Positions 17,583 to 25,802 are shown, counted from the stretch's first letter. The stretch is 33,614 nt of DNA from Spirosoma fluviale (GCA_945883425.1 CAMCXM010000023.1:1-33614), one strand, 5' to 3'. The notes: generated from the letters alone by a model not told the origin. Numbers and translations: made by a program.

Positions 17583-18539
17583 TTACAACGAAAAGCCGGA
17601 TGGGAGCACAGACTTCAATCCGGCTTTTTTCTTTTCCAGCACAGCCAGCCAGGTTTCATATTCCTTTCCATACGAAATCAACGGGCGATGATTTTCCAAT
17701 TGAATCACTTCCTGAATCAGATCGTTCTGCTTCACTTCTTCCGGATCAAGCCATTGTGAACTGAACCGATGCCAGATGTATGAAACCGCTTCTGCATTGG
17801 GATGAATCAGGTCTCGTTCATAAAAGCGGTAGTCACGCAATTCATCCAGCATGATTTCATATGCCGGGAAATAAAAGACATCCGAAATCTCTTCTATGAG
17901 TTGTTGAATGGCCACCCGAAGTGCCGATTTACTGACGGCATTTTCTTCCAGTCCATCGCGTGTATGGCGGACAGGACTCAGCGTCAGAAGGATTTTGATA
18001 CCGGGATTTTGCTGACGGATCCGAAGAATTTCTTCTTTCCATAAAGCCACGATTTCATTTGGGTTGCTTCTCCGTTTGGTAAAAACAGACTGTGGTTGTT
18101 TGTGGCATTTCCCAACCATTCCGAGTTCCTTGTGATCGTACCAGAAGGCTGTTCCCCAGGTCATCACCAGCCAGCTGGATTTCTGCAAGGTTTCCTGCAA
18201 GTGAACGCGGGCCTCCTGAATCTTTTGTGTGAGTTCTTCCTGGTTCCGTCCATTAAAAGGATGGCCCAGCCAATAGTTTTGCCAGACTCCGTCCTTCTCA
18301 AAAGAATGCGATTGAAACTCCGGCTCCGTCATTTGAAGAAGCTGCCGTATGACCAACGGATGAAAGACCACTCCCATTGGATTGGCGTTTACCTGATATC
18401 CGAATTGTTTCAGAAATGGTGAAAGCGATTCTACGAAACAGGATCCCATCCAGAGCATGGATTCGCTGCGTTTAATACGGACGGTGCTTTCAGGCAGTTT
18501 AATCACCGTCCGGCGGAAAGGATCGGGATTACCGGACAT
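17583..18539 (-). CDS. GSCFA-family protein (SGNH-hydrolase-like)
   Basis: This 318-residue protein is of the GSCFA family, named after its conserved N-terminal motif, here GSCFVESLSPFLKQFGY (about residues 32-48). Family members look like SGNH hydrolases/esterases, but the substrate is unknown. Also visible are NPMGVVFHP, WGTAFWYDH, a KILLTLSPVRHTRDGLEENA block with the conserved SPVRH, and the C-terminal HPNAEAVSYIW with a probable catalytic His. No signal peptide is seen, so it is probably cytoplasmic. Its ATG lies 11 bases inside the gldD reading frame, so it is translated with gldD and may serve envelope or lipid maintenance (inference). Its last codons contain the terminator hairpin of the convergent decarboxylase gene. 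Confidence 0.85.
   Translation of the reverse strand: MSGNPDPFRRTVIKLPESTVRIKRSESMLWMGSCFVESLSPFLKQFGYQVNANPMGVVFHPLVIRQLLQMTEPEFQSHSFEKDGVWQNYWLGHPFNGRNQEELTQKIQEARVHLQETLQKSSWLVMTWGTAFWYDHKELGMVGKCHKQPQSVFTKRRSNPNEIVALWKEEILRIRQQNPGIKILLTLSPVRHTRDGLEENAVSKSALRVAIQQLIEEISDVFYFPAYEIMLDELRDYRFYERDLIHPNAEAVSYIWHRFSSQWLDPEEVKQNDLIQEVIQLENHRPLISYGKEYETWLAVLEKKKAGLKSVLPSGFSL
17591..17630 (+). terminator. Terminator of the decarboxylase gene, embedded in convergent coding sequence
   Basis: AAAAGCCGGAT (17591-17601) pairs perfectly over 11 bp with ATCCGGCTTTT (17618-17628) around a 16-nt loop, with a T-run to 17630 on the plus strand. It starts 23 bases after the decarboxylase stop and lies entirely within the last codons of the GSCFA gene, which run the other way. 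Confidence 0.8.
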
Positions 18540-19140
18540 CTTTCCACTTCAGCGTGTTGAGCAGATGCAGCATGTCGTTGCTGATGTAGCGAATGGCAGG
18601 GGCCAGAGAATCGTTGGCAGTGGCTGTCCGGAAATACAGTGCTCCCCGTAGAAAATGCCGGCTGCTGTCGGTTGTGTAAAACTGGAACTGAGTCGGCACC
18701 TGTCCGGTTAGGGCAAACACATACGCCGTTTGGCCGGCAGCTGTCCGCATCTTACTTTCCTCGATTCCATATGCTTTGATGTTGTGTTTGTTGATCAGTG
18801 TTCTGGAATCTTCGATGTACTCGTTGAGCATTTTCATGTCGCCCCCAATGTCTTTGTAGGTAAGCTGAACTTCTGCCGCGAGGGCAGGATATTTGATATT
18901 GACCCAATGTTCTTCGGCCAGCCGGTTGCTGTCTTTGTAGACGACCGCCTGATCCGATACTTCAAAAGAATAGGGATGATTCTGATCATAGCCGACATAA
19001 CTCGGCTTTGGAAGGTCGAACCGCGGATAGCCCCGCTCTTTTGGCTGGTAGGTTTCCTGGCAGGAAAACAGGCCAATCGAACCTGCTATGAGGGAAAAGA
19101 GCAGTCCTTTCAGGTTTTTTACAGATCTAAGGTGAGTCAT
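18529..19140 (-). CDS. gldD: Gliding motility / type IX secretion lipoprotein GldD
   Basis: GldD is a lipoprotein needed for gliding motility in Flavobacterium johnsoniae and associated with type IX secretion machinery. The 203-residue protein starts with a lipoprotein signal peptide, lipobox LFSC with Cys27, followed by ETYQPKERGYPRFDLP, which is characteristic of GldD. The rest is a single domain (YEVSDQAVVYK-like start, WVNIKYPALAAEVQLTYKDI, then ESKMRTAAGQTAYVFALTG and HFLRGALYFR). ATG 19140 is chosen because the lipoprotein signal begins there; an in-frame ATG 21 codons earlier would bury it. Its 3' end overlaps the GSCFA gene by 11 bases. It is divergent from pdxA with 61 bases between starts. 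This supports the type IX route used by the protein at 642-4751. Confidence 0.9.
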   Translation of the reverse strand: MTHLRSVKNLKGLLFSLIAGSIGLFSCQETYQPKERGYPRFDLPKPSYVGYDQNHPYSFEVSDQAVVYKDSNRLAEEHWVNIKYPALAAEVQLTYKDIGGDMKMLNEYIEDSRTLINKHNIKAYGIEESKMRTAAGQTAYVFALTGQVPTQFQFYTTDSSRHFLRGALYFRTATANDSLAPAIRYISNDMLHLLNTLKWKDVR

Positions 19141-19201
19141 ATGCGATTCTTCTGTTGTTTTGCGGTCCCAAATATGGTAGGGATAAGGCAAACGATACAC
19201 C

Positions 19202-20278
19202 ATGTCAGAACTTAAAAATATTCAAACAGCTCCAACTCCGGTCATTGGGATCACATTGGGCGATGTAAATGGTATTGGTCCGGAGATTCTGATCCGCTTG
19301 CTGGAAGACAGTCGTCTTCTCAAACTCTGCACACCCGTTGTGTATGGTAACCATAAGATTATCAATCGCTACCGTAAACTCATGACGGTGGAAGATTTCC
19401 AGATGATTCCCTGCAAAGGGGCTGACCAGGTTGCACACCGCAAAATCAATATGCTCAATTGCTGGGATGAGGATTACGAAATCAAACCTGGGCAAAGTGA
19501 TGAAGAAGCCGGAAAACTGGCGCTTAACGGATTGAAACGAGCAACGGAAGATCTGAAAGCCGGTTTTATTGAAGCACTGATCACCAATCCGATCACCAAA
19601 TCGAACATGCCGAAGGACGAATTTCCTTTTCCCGGCCACACTGAATTTTTTGCCGATGCAGCAGGTCTGAAAGATTGCCTGATGCTGATGGTGCACGATA
19701 CATTTAAAGTTGCTCTGGCTACCGTCCACATTCCCCTGGAAAAAATTGCCGGAGTACTGACCCGGAATCTGATTGTCAACCGCCTTACCCAGCTGGAAAA
19801 ATCCTTGATTTCTGATTTTGATATCCCACAGCCGAAAATTGCGGTATTGGGACTCAATCCTCATGCTGGTGAAAATGGAAAACTGGGCAAAGAAGAGGAA
19901 ACCATCATCGGACCTGTTATCAAAGAATGGAGAGGAAAGGGAAAACATGTGTACGGTCCGTTTCCGGCTGACGGCTTTTTTGCCTCAGGACACCACACTC
20001 AATACGACGCCGTTTTGGCGATGTATCATGATCAGGGACTGGTTCCGTTCAAAGTGCTGGCTGGAATGGAAGGCGTGAATTTTTCTGCCGGCCTGCCATT
20101 TATCCGCGTTTCACCAGATCATGGAACCGCTTATGACATTGCCGGAAAAGGAATTGCTTCGGCTGACTCGTTGCGGGCAGCCATTTTCAAGGCTTTGGAT
20201 TTGATCCGGATAAAGTCAGAAAAGGTGAAGAAACAAGTGGTGAGCCGCTCACTTCCAGCTTCCACTGGCCGAGATTAA
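19202..20278 (+). CDS. pdxA: 4-hydroxythreonine-4-phosphate dehydrogenase
   Basis: PdxA oxidises 4-phosphooxy-L-threonine with NAD in the DXP-dependent pathway to pyridoxal phosphate. The 358 residues carry the family landmarks: ITLGDVNGIGPEI at the N-terminus, ALITNPITKSNM, and the three metal-binding histidine contexts FPGHTEFFA, LNPHAGENG and SPDHGTAYDIAGK, with YHDQGLVPFK before the last. The ATG at 19202 fits the family start. A near-match to the -7 element (TTGTTTTG) lies about 41 bases upstream, so its promoter is uncertain. The last 30 bases overlap the convergent exported-protein gene. PLP made here would serve the decarboxylase at 16176 among many enzymes. Confidence 0.96.
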   Translation: MSELKNIQTAPTPVIGITLGDVNGIGPEILIRLLEDSRLLKLCTPVVYGNHKIINRYRKLMTVEDFQMIPCKGADQVAHRKINMLNCWDEDYEIKPGQSDEEAGKLALNGLKRATEDLKAGFIEALITNPITKSNMPKDEFPFPGHTEFFADAAGLKDCLMLMVHDTFKVALATVHIPLEKIAGVLTRNLIVNRLTQLEKSLISDFDIPQPKIAVLGLNPHAGENGKLGKEEETIIGPVIKEWRGKGKHVYGPFPADGFFASGHHTQYDAVLAMYHDQGLVPFKVLAGMEGVNFSAGLPFIRVSPDHGTAYDIAGKGIASADSLRAAIFKALDLIRIKSEKVKKQVVSRSLPASTGRD

Positions 20279-20680
20279 ATCGGCTTTGTTGAGCGAAAGC
20301 TCGTTGGTGTAAATCGGCTTCCCCGACTTACTGTAAATGATGAGATCGGCTGCCAGCATTTCTTTTTTCTTCAATATTTCCTTTAATGTACCCAGCGACA
20401 ATCGAAGAATGATGTCTTGTCCGTTTTCTTCACTCAGGTAATAATCGTTTTCTGTGACCTGAACTTTTACTGGTTTCTTGGAATCCGGGTTTTTGAGCTC
20501 AACATACGAAATGCAATCTGCCATCCGCACATCCACTTCAAATTCAAGATTGCCATCATCTGCTTTGTAGCTGTAATCTTTCAATAACACTTTCGGTGGT
20601 TTTTTTCCAACCGTCTGTGCAGCAAGCGGGAAAGACAGAATCAAAACTAGGAGCGTAGTGAATACGGTGGCCGTTTTCAT
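20249..20680 (-). CDS. Small exported protein of unknown function
   Basis: This 143-residue protein begins MKTATVFTTLLVLILSFPLA with a signal peptide ending near AAQ (about residue 22). The mature part is lysine-rich with alternating hydrophobic/charged stretches (LLKDYSYKADDGNLEFEVDV, YVELKNPDSKKP, IILRLSLGTLKEILKKKE), suggesting a small beta-sandwich periplasmic or surface protein. I do not recognise a family. The start is an ATG preceded, about 72 bases upstream, by an exact TAnnTTTG element that overlaps a 6-bp inverted repeat, so it is probably transcribed alone. Its last 30 bases overlap pdxA tail-to-tail. The reading frame is intact with a normal signal peptide, so I believe it is real. 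Confidence 0.75.
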   Translation of the reverse strand: MKTATVFTTLLVLILSFPLAAQTVGKKPPKVLLKDYSYKADDGNLEFEVDVRMADCISYVELKNPDSKKPVKVQVTENDYYLSEENGQDIILRLSLGTLKEILKKKEMLAADLIIYSKSGKPIYTNELSLNKADLISASGSWK

Positions 20681-20739
20681 AGCAGAATTTCGTAAGAGTT
20701 GGTAAAGTATCCGGTTATAGGAATACGAGCCTTATGGTC

Positions 20740-20759
20740 TTGTATTCGATACAAAAGTA
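20740..20759 (-). promoter_or_regulatory. Putative promoter with overlapping inverted repeat
   Basis: On the minus strand TACTTTTG (20759-20752) matches TAnnTTTG exactly. Overlapping it and extending downstream, TTGTAT (20740-20745) and ATACAA (20749-20754) form a 6-bp inverted repeat with a 3-nt centre. The repeat would cover the -7 element and the transcription start, as an operator would. It serves the exported-protein gene starting at 20680. Confidence 0.4.
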
Positions 20760-20956
20760 AACCCAATAAACTCACTACTCCGTTGCAAAGAGCCGCGAAC
20801 CTTGCATCATACAGAATGTGGAACGCCTTTTATAATTTCTGAAAAAATCGCGTCCTGACTATCTTAATGCGGGTTCAGATGGAAAGTTTGGTAAGTGCAT
20901 TGTGATAAAATGCAGAAATATCAACCCCGATTTCAATCTTTCTTTCATAGTTCGAA

Positions 20957-23890
20957 TCAATTGGGTCTTACTTGTTCCCGGCTGGGTTTTACTTTTTCCA
21001 CAAATGCCAGTTTCACGGACACTCCACCCTGGGTTCGGATTTCCAATTGCGCACCCAGCTGAGCCGACAGAGCCTGCACAAGATTCATTCCCAGAGATTT
21101 CAGATTGGATAAATCTGTATTGGGAGGCATTCCAATACCGTCGTCTTTGATTTCGAGTTCGTATTGTTCGTTTATCTTTTCAAAACGGATTTCAATCAAT
21201 CCTTTCTCTTTACCAACAAACGCATGTTTACAGGCATTGGAAATCACTTCGTTGATGATCAGTCCGCATGGAACCGCAGAGTTGATGTCGAGAAACACAT
21301 TCTCCACTTTGGTGACAATCTGCAAATCAATTCGTCTGGAATTATAAGTGAAAAAGAGTGTCCGGGTCAGTTCTTTGATGTAGGACTCCATCTCCACTTT
21401 GGCCAGGGTTTTGGACTGGTACAGTTTTTCATGAATCAGGGCCATCGACTTAATGCGGCTCTGGCTGTCACGGAACACGTCAATCAGAACTGGATCTTTG
21501 ATGTAACCCGACTGAAGCTGCAACAGACTGGAGATGACAGCCATGTTGTTCTTTACCCGATGATGAATTTCCTGAATCAGAATTTCTTTTTCATGCAGGG
21601 CCATCATAATCTGCTCTTCCGATTTTTTCTGGGATGTGACATCGGAAATCCGAAGTAGAATGAGTTGTTTGCCCTCCTGCATAAACGAGGTAGCGGCCAG
21701 GCTTCCCCAGAAATTTTGGTTGGAAAGGTTCAGCATTTCGGCTTCTACGACCGGATTATCGTCCTGGATATTTAGAAAGAGGTTCTTCCAGAAACGAGAT
21801 CCTGGCTCTTTAACTGTCTGGATTTTCTGAATATGCTCACCGACAATTTTGTCTTTTCCGGATGCTTTGATCAGGTCAAGGGCCTTGAAATTGCAATCCT
21901 GAATCCGGAGGGTTTCCGCTTCAATAATGAACAATGCATCCGCTACTTTATTGAAAATCTGTTGAAGCAAAAACTCGCTTCTCCGTAGTTGTTGTTCCTG
22001 TTTTTTCTGTTCGGTTATATCGGTAACAACTCCGAGAACATTGGGATTGCCTTCGGCATCCAGAAGAGGTTTCTTTGTCGTTACGAAATGGGCTTCCTTT
22101 TTCGTGATTGGATTGATCACATACTCTTCAGAACTGATGGGTTCGTTGGAATTGATCACTGCCTGATCCGAATTTTCAAAATGGATTTTTTGTTCTTCAG
22201 ACCAGGGTAGTTCGGCATCCGTTTTGCCCAGCAAGTCTTCTGGTTTACACAGGTAAAATTCTGAGAAGGCCCTGTTTACCAGAATGTATCGTCCTTTAGA
22301 GTCCTTTACAAATATTAGACTCGGGTCGGTATCGAGAATATGGCGGAGATACTCCCGCTGGGTGATGAGCTCATTTTCGGCATTTACCCTGTCGGTTATA
22401 TCCACGCCCACACAGAGAATACTCAGTTCATTTCCATGCGACACAAAGGGAGTGCGGGTCACCTGAAAGAGATGCATCTTTTTACTTTCCTTATGGAAAA
22501 ATGCCTCCTCCATGGTGATGGTTTTCAAACTCGTAAAAATCTGCGCATCGATATCCTGGGCATCCTCATACCGCCATTTGTAGGTCTTGAAATAATTCTG
22601 GCTGTTCTCCTGAAATTCAGCAACGGTGGTGTCAAAAAAACCGGCGATCGATTTGTTGGCGAGGATCACCTTGCCTTCCTTGTTGATTACATAAATAAAA
22701 TTGGGGTCGATGTCCAGAATCTGGCGGAGGTATTCCCGGCGGTAATGAGCGTCGAGCTGGGCATTTTTTTCATCCGACACATTCTGTGCGATCTTCATCA
22801 CTCTGGTTACTTCTCCGGAAGGATCCGGCAATGGTGCCACCACGAAGGAATAGGTTTTGGTGCCAAAGCGAAGTTCGAACTGTTCACTCACTCCATTGAA
22901 AGCTGCGGTGAGACTTTCCTTCATGTACTCGGCATAGTTCTTACCATACTGGGCCAGAATGGATTGTCCAACTTTGGGAACGAAGAGAATTAAATCGGTT
23001 TCATAATCAACACCATCGGTGAAAACAACGTTGAGATTTTTGTCAATAACCGAAATGTTGCCATTTGGAAAATTGCGGGCAATGGTCTTAAAGCGGAGTT
23101 CATTCTCAATTCTCTGGCGCTCCATCTGCACCATTTCGGTTACATCTTTCACCGAAATGAGCAGAACTTTGGATCCGTTGGGATGTACAAGTTCATTTCG
23201 GACAATCCGGGCAAAGGTTTCTTCCCCACCTGATTTGAGAATCTGAAGTTCCACTTCCTGCCGAAAAGGTAATGCGAATGCATGTTTGACAGTAAATGGA
23301 AAGGTCTCGTCCCATTTTCCGGGATTGGAGAGTCGCGAAATTTCTTCCTTCAGACTTTCATCAGTCAGCCCAAAAATCCGGAGGAATTCGGGATTGGCGT
23401 TGAACTGAAGTTTCTCCAGATGGACCACCAGTAGTCCATCATGGTTTTGCTGGAAAATAAGATCCAGAAGAAGCGATGATTTTTCGGCGTCTTCTTTGGC
23501 CTGCACTTCAGGTGTCAGATCCTGATAGCTGAGGCAAAGTGCAAATACTTTGCCGGTTTCATCACGGACGGGGTTGTAGTTGTATCGGGTAAAAATGGAT
23601 TTACCATCTTTGTTTACAAGCTTTTTTGTGCCGGAAATCACATGACCGGCCAGGCCTGCTTTTAGCTCTCTTTCAACAATATCCAGTTGATCTGGCTGAA
23701 CAAAACCGAAGAAATGTTCTCCGATTTCCACCGGTTTACCTCTAAGCATTTCCATCGTCACCCGGGCCTGTTCGTTAAACGCTCTGATGAGAAAATTTTC
23801 ATCCAGCAGAAACACTACCTGTAACGTATTGGAAAGCAAAGCCTTTGCAATCTCGTCGGGCGCAAAAGATCCATTCGTTACGGTTTTCAT
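20957..23890 (-). CDS. Soluble multi-PAS sensor histidine kinase (HisKA_2 type)
   Basis: This 977-residue kinase has no transmembrane segment, so it senses cytoplasmic signals. Six PAS or PAS-like domains occupy about 1-140, 145-265, 268-385, 386-510, 511-640 and 640-765. The fourth and fifth begin with near-identical REYLR(Q/H)ILDxDPxxI(Y/F)V segments, suggesting duplication. The catalytic part is HisKA_2-type: the phospho-acceptor motif EIHHRVKNNMAVISSLLQLQ (His about 776-777), then a HATPase_c domain with N-box INEVISNACKHAF (Asn about 880) and G1 DDGIGMPP (about 916-923). Family knowledge: kinases of this kind often signal to LytTR-type or atypical regulators. No response regulator lies in the window, so its target and ligand are unknown. 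ATG 23890 begins the first PAS domain directly. Confidence 0.9.
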   Translation of the reverse strand: MKTVTNGSFAPDEIAKALLSNTLQVVFLLDENFLIRAFNEQARVTMEMLRGKPVEIGEHFFGFVQPDQLDIVERELKAGLAGHVISGTKKLVNKDGKSIFTRYNYNPVRDETGKVFALCLSYQDLTPEVQAKEDAEKSSLLLDLIFQQNHDGLLVVHLEKLQFNANPEFLRIFGLTDESLKEEISRLSNPGKWDETFPFTVKHAFALPFRQEVELQILKSGGEETFARIVRNELVHPNGSKVLLISVKDVTEMVQMERQRIENELRFKTIARNFPNGNISVIDKNLNVVFTDGVDYETDLILFVPKVGQSILAQYGKNYAEYMKESLTAAFNGVSEQFELRFGTKTYSFVVAPLPDPSGEVTRVMKIAQNVSDEKNAQLDAHYRREYLRQILDIDPNFIYVINKEGKVILANKSIAGFFDTTVAEFQENSQNYFKTYKWRYEDAQDIDAQIFTSLKTITMEEAFFHKESKKMHLFQVTRTPFVSHGNELSILCVGVDITDRVNAENELITQREYLRHILDTDPSLIFVKDSKGRYILVNRAFSEFYLCKPEDLLGKTDAELPWSEEQKIHFENSDQAVINSNEPISSEEYVINPITKKEAHFVTTKKPLLDAEGNPNVLGVVTDITEQKKQEQQLRRSEFLLQQIFNKVADALFIIEAETLRIQDCNFKALDLIKASGKDKIVGEHIQKIQTVKEPGSRFWKNLFLNIQDDNPVVEAEMLNLSNQNFWGSLAATSFMQEGKQLILLRISDVTSQKKSEEQIMMALHEKEILIQEIHHRVKNNMAVISSLLQLQSGYIKDPVLIDVFRDSQSRIKSMALIHEKLYQSKTLAKVEMESYIKELTRTLFFTYNSRRIDLQIVTKVENVFLDINSAVPCGLIINEVISNACKHAFVGKEKGLIEIRFEKINEQYELEIKDDGIGMPPNTDLSNLKSLGMNLVQALSAQLGAQLEIRTQGGVSVKLAFVEKVKPSREQVRPN

Positions 23891-24066
23891 TTAAAACAGG
23901 GTAGTATCCATCATCCTCCGGTTAATGAAGAGAGTGAGGTAAACGACGTCCGAAACCAAAATAACACAAGACTTTTTGAGGGTTATTTTCGATTTCGGAC
24001 ATAATGGTACAAAATATTTTCTTTGGTTCGCAATGACATGTTCAATTTGCAGTCAAATATTTTGCA

Positions 24067-25002
24067 ATGCAAAAACCAATCCTACTTGTTCTGGCTGCGG
24101 GAATGGGCAGTCGCTATGGCGGACTCAAACAAATGGACGGGCTCGGTCCGGAAGGAGAAGTACTTCTTGAATATTCAGTTTTTGATGCTTTTAGAGCCGG
24201 GTTTGGGAAAGTTGTGTTCATTATTCGAAAGGATATCCGAGAAGCGTTTGAGCAAATGGTGATCAGTCGGCTTCCCAAAGATCTGATATATGATCTGGTG
24301 TTTCAGGAAATGGATGCGCTACCGGAAGGTTTTACAGTTCCCGAAGGCAGGACCAAACCATGGGGTACGTCGCATGCTCTTTGGTGTGCACGAAATGCGG
24401 TGAAAGAGAACTTTGCCGTGCTTAATGCCGATGATTTTTATGGAGAATCCGGTTTCCGGAAACTCGTTTCCTTCTTTGAAAAGGCGGCTGGAAAACCTTC
24501 GGAAGTTTTCACCGGAGCATTGGTTGGGTACCGTCTGGGAAAAACGTTGTCGGACTCCGGATCGGTGGCCAGAGGAATCTGCAAAGACAATGCCGACGGA
24601 TACCTGATGGAAATCGAAGAAAAAACCGATATCCAGAAAGTGCACGGTCGGTTGATGTGCGATCTGGAATCTTCCAATCCGTTGACGCTGAAAGGTGATG
24701 AGCTGGTTTCCATGAATTTCTGGGGATTCTCTCCTGAAATTTTCAGTTTCCTGGATGCTGAAATTGGACCCTGGCTCCAACAAAACGGACGGGACCTCAA
24801 ATCAGAATTCCTTCTTCCCAAAACCATCGGAAAGCTGGTGACCGAAAACCAGATCCGGATCGAAGTGCTGGATTCTGAAGACGAGTGGATCGGTGTAACC
24901 TACGCCAACGACAAAGCACCCACCCAACAAAAACTGACGGAACTCTCCCAAAACGGACGGTACCCCAGTCCGCTGACAGCCAAAAACCAAACCATCGGTT
25001 GA
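24067..25002 (+). CDS. Sugar-phosphate nucleotidyltransferase-like protein
   Basis: This 311-residue protein has the nucleotidyltransferase fold used by NDP-sugar pyrophosphorylases. The signature LAAGMGSRYGGLKQMDGLG (about residues 8-26) contains the G-x-G-x-R nucleotide loop and a following Lys. FAVLNADDFYG (about 116-126) contains the conserved Asp that binds the metal. The stretch WGTSHALWCARNAVKENF matches the usual GTAHA-type segment. The substrate is unknown; homologues are annotated only as nucleotidyltransferase family protein. It may be catalytic for a sugar or polyol phosphate. It stands alone on the plus strand, 176 bases from the divergent kinase, and is followed by a repeat-rich gap of about 200 bases. 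Confidence 0.8.
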   Translation: MQKPILLVLAAGMGSRYGGLKQMDGLGPEGEVLLEYSVFDAFRAGFGKVVFIIRKDIREAFEQMVISRLPKDLIYDLVFQEMDALPEGFTVPEGRTKPWGTSHALWCARNAVKENFAVLNADDFYGESGFRKLVSFFEKAAGKPSEVFTGALVGYRLGKTLSDSGSVARGICKDNADGYLMEIEEKTDIQKVHGRLMCDLESSNPLTLKGDELVSMNFWGFSPEIFSFLDAEIGPWLQQNGRDLKSEFLLPKTIGKLVTENQIRIEVLDSEDEWIGVTYANDKAPTQQKLTELSQNGRYPSPLTAKNQTIG

Positions 25003-25084
25003 GTGATTGGATGAATTCGTGTTTGATGCTATGGCAATCATCTATGGGCATGAAATGCAAAATAGCCAACATCATGCCGACCGT

Positions 25085-25134
25085 GGAGGATTTCAAATCC
25101 TCCTCATCTGCGTTCGGGATATCATATCCCGAAC
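25085..25134. repeat. Pair of REP-like palindromes (REPIN-like)
   Basis: Two near-perfect palindromes sit 8 bases apart. 25085-25103 has 9-bp arms around a central C (GGAGGATTT and AAATCCTCC). 25112-25134 has 11-bp arms around a central C (GTTCGGGATAT and ATATCCCGAAC). Their cores share GGATwTCAwATCC, so they look like two diverged copies of one palindrome. This two-hairpin layout is that of REPINs mobilised by RAYT transposases. Neither is followed by a T-tract, so they are not simple terminators of the preceding gene. Confidence 0.6.
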
Positions 25135-25148
25135 AGCTCAACAGCTCA

Positions 25149-25204
25149 GTTCAATGTTCTAAATTCCTAATTCTTCATTCCTAATTCCTAATTTTTAATT
25201 CTCC
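25149..25204. repeat. Short degenerate heptanucleotide array A (8 units)
   Basis: Eight consecutive 7-nt units keep perfect register with no indel. Unit types are GTTCAAT, GTTCTAA, ATTCCTA (three times), ATTCTTC, ATTTTTA and ATTCTCC. Read on the minus strand the main unit is TAGGAAT, one base from the CAGGAAT rotation found in the large array at 30334-30837. It ends 2 bases before the start codon of the pseudouridine synthase. Confidence 0.65.
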
Positions 25205-25206
25205 CT

Positions 25207-25794
25207 TTGCATCGTCACTTCAAAATTCACAAGCCCTGCGGCTATCTGAGCCAGTTTGTGGGCGAAAAGCCAAAGCAGAAAAAGCTGGGCGAATTGTTTT
25301 CGTTTCCGGAAGGAACCATGGCCATTGGCCGTCTGGATCAGGACAGTGAAGGATTGCTTTTTCTCACCACCGACGGGATGGAAAGCGAGCGAATCAGGCG
25401 GAAAGATGTGGAAAAAGAATACTGGGTGCTGGTCGACGGAGAAATCACAGATGAAGCCCTGCAACAATTACGATCTGGTGTTCAGATCGCTATTCGTGAA
25501 GAGAAGTACAAGACTCTTCCCTGCAGAGTGGAGCGGCTGGTAGAAATTCCCGATTTCGGTCCCCGCTCAAAAAAAATCAGGGATGCACGACACGGACCCA
25601 GTTCCTGGATTTCGATTACACTTGTGGAAGGAAAGTTCCGTCAGATAAGAAAGATGACGGCTGTGGTGGGATTCCCGACATTGCGCCTTGTCCGTATCCG
25701 GATCGGCCCGTGGCTGCTGGGCGATCTCAAATGTGGCGAAGTGGAAGAAACCACCGCCTTCTCAGAACAGTTCCCCGACTGGAATCCGTCCTAA
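25207..25794 (+). CDS. rluE: Pseudouridine synthase, RluE/RsuA-like
   Basis: This protein isomerises a specific uridine in rRNA to pseudouridine, by family membership of the RsuA/RluB/C/D/E/F group. The catalytic Asp lies in GRLDQDSEGLLFLTTDG (about residues 41-57), and the second family block is EKEYWVLVDGEIT. The C-terminal segment LVEGKFRQIRKMTAVVGFPTLRLVRIRIG is typical. There is no N-terminal S4 domain, and the start HFKIHKPCGYLSQF with about 195 residues resembles RluE (23S U2457 in E. coli); the exact target is inferred. No ATG is available: a stop at 25189-25191 limits the frame, leaving TTG at 25207 as the best start. The heptamer array upstream ends 2 bases before this codon and may have replaced the original leader. 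Confidence 0.88.
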   Translation: MHRHFKIHKPCGYLSQFVGEKPKQKKLGELFSFPEGTMAIGRLDQDSEGLLFLTTDGMESERIRRKDVEKEYWVLVDGEITDEALQQLRSGVQIAIREEKYKTLPCRVERLVEIPDFGPRSKKIRDARHGPSSWISITLVEGKFRQIRKMTAVVGFPTLRLVRIRIGPWLLGDLKCGEVEETTAFSEQFPDWNPS

Positions 25795-25802
25795 AAGCCA
25801 AT

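Noticed and set aside
20239-20284. Small palindromes at the pdxA 3' end as a bidirectional terminator
   Set aside because: Stems are only about 5 bp and no T-tract follows on either strand.
24797-25141. Minus-strand frame over the REPIN-like element as a transposase remnant
   Set aside because: Most of it is antisense to the nucleotidyltransferase gene and it shows no transposase motif such as the HuH signature.
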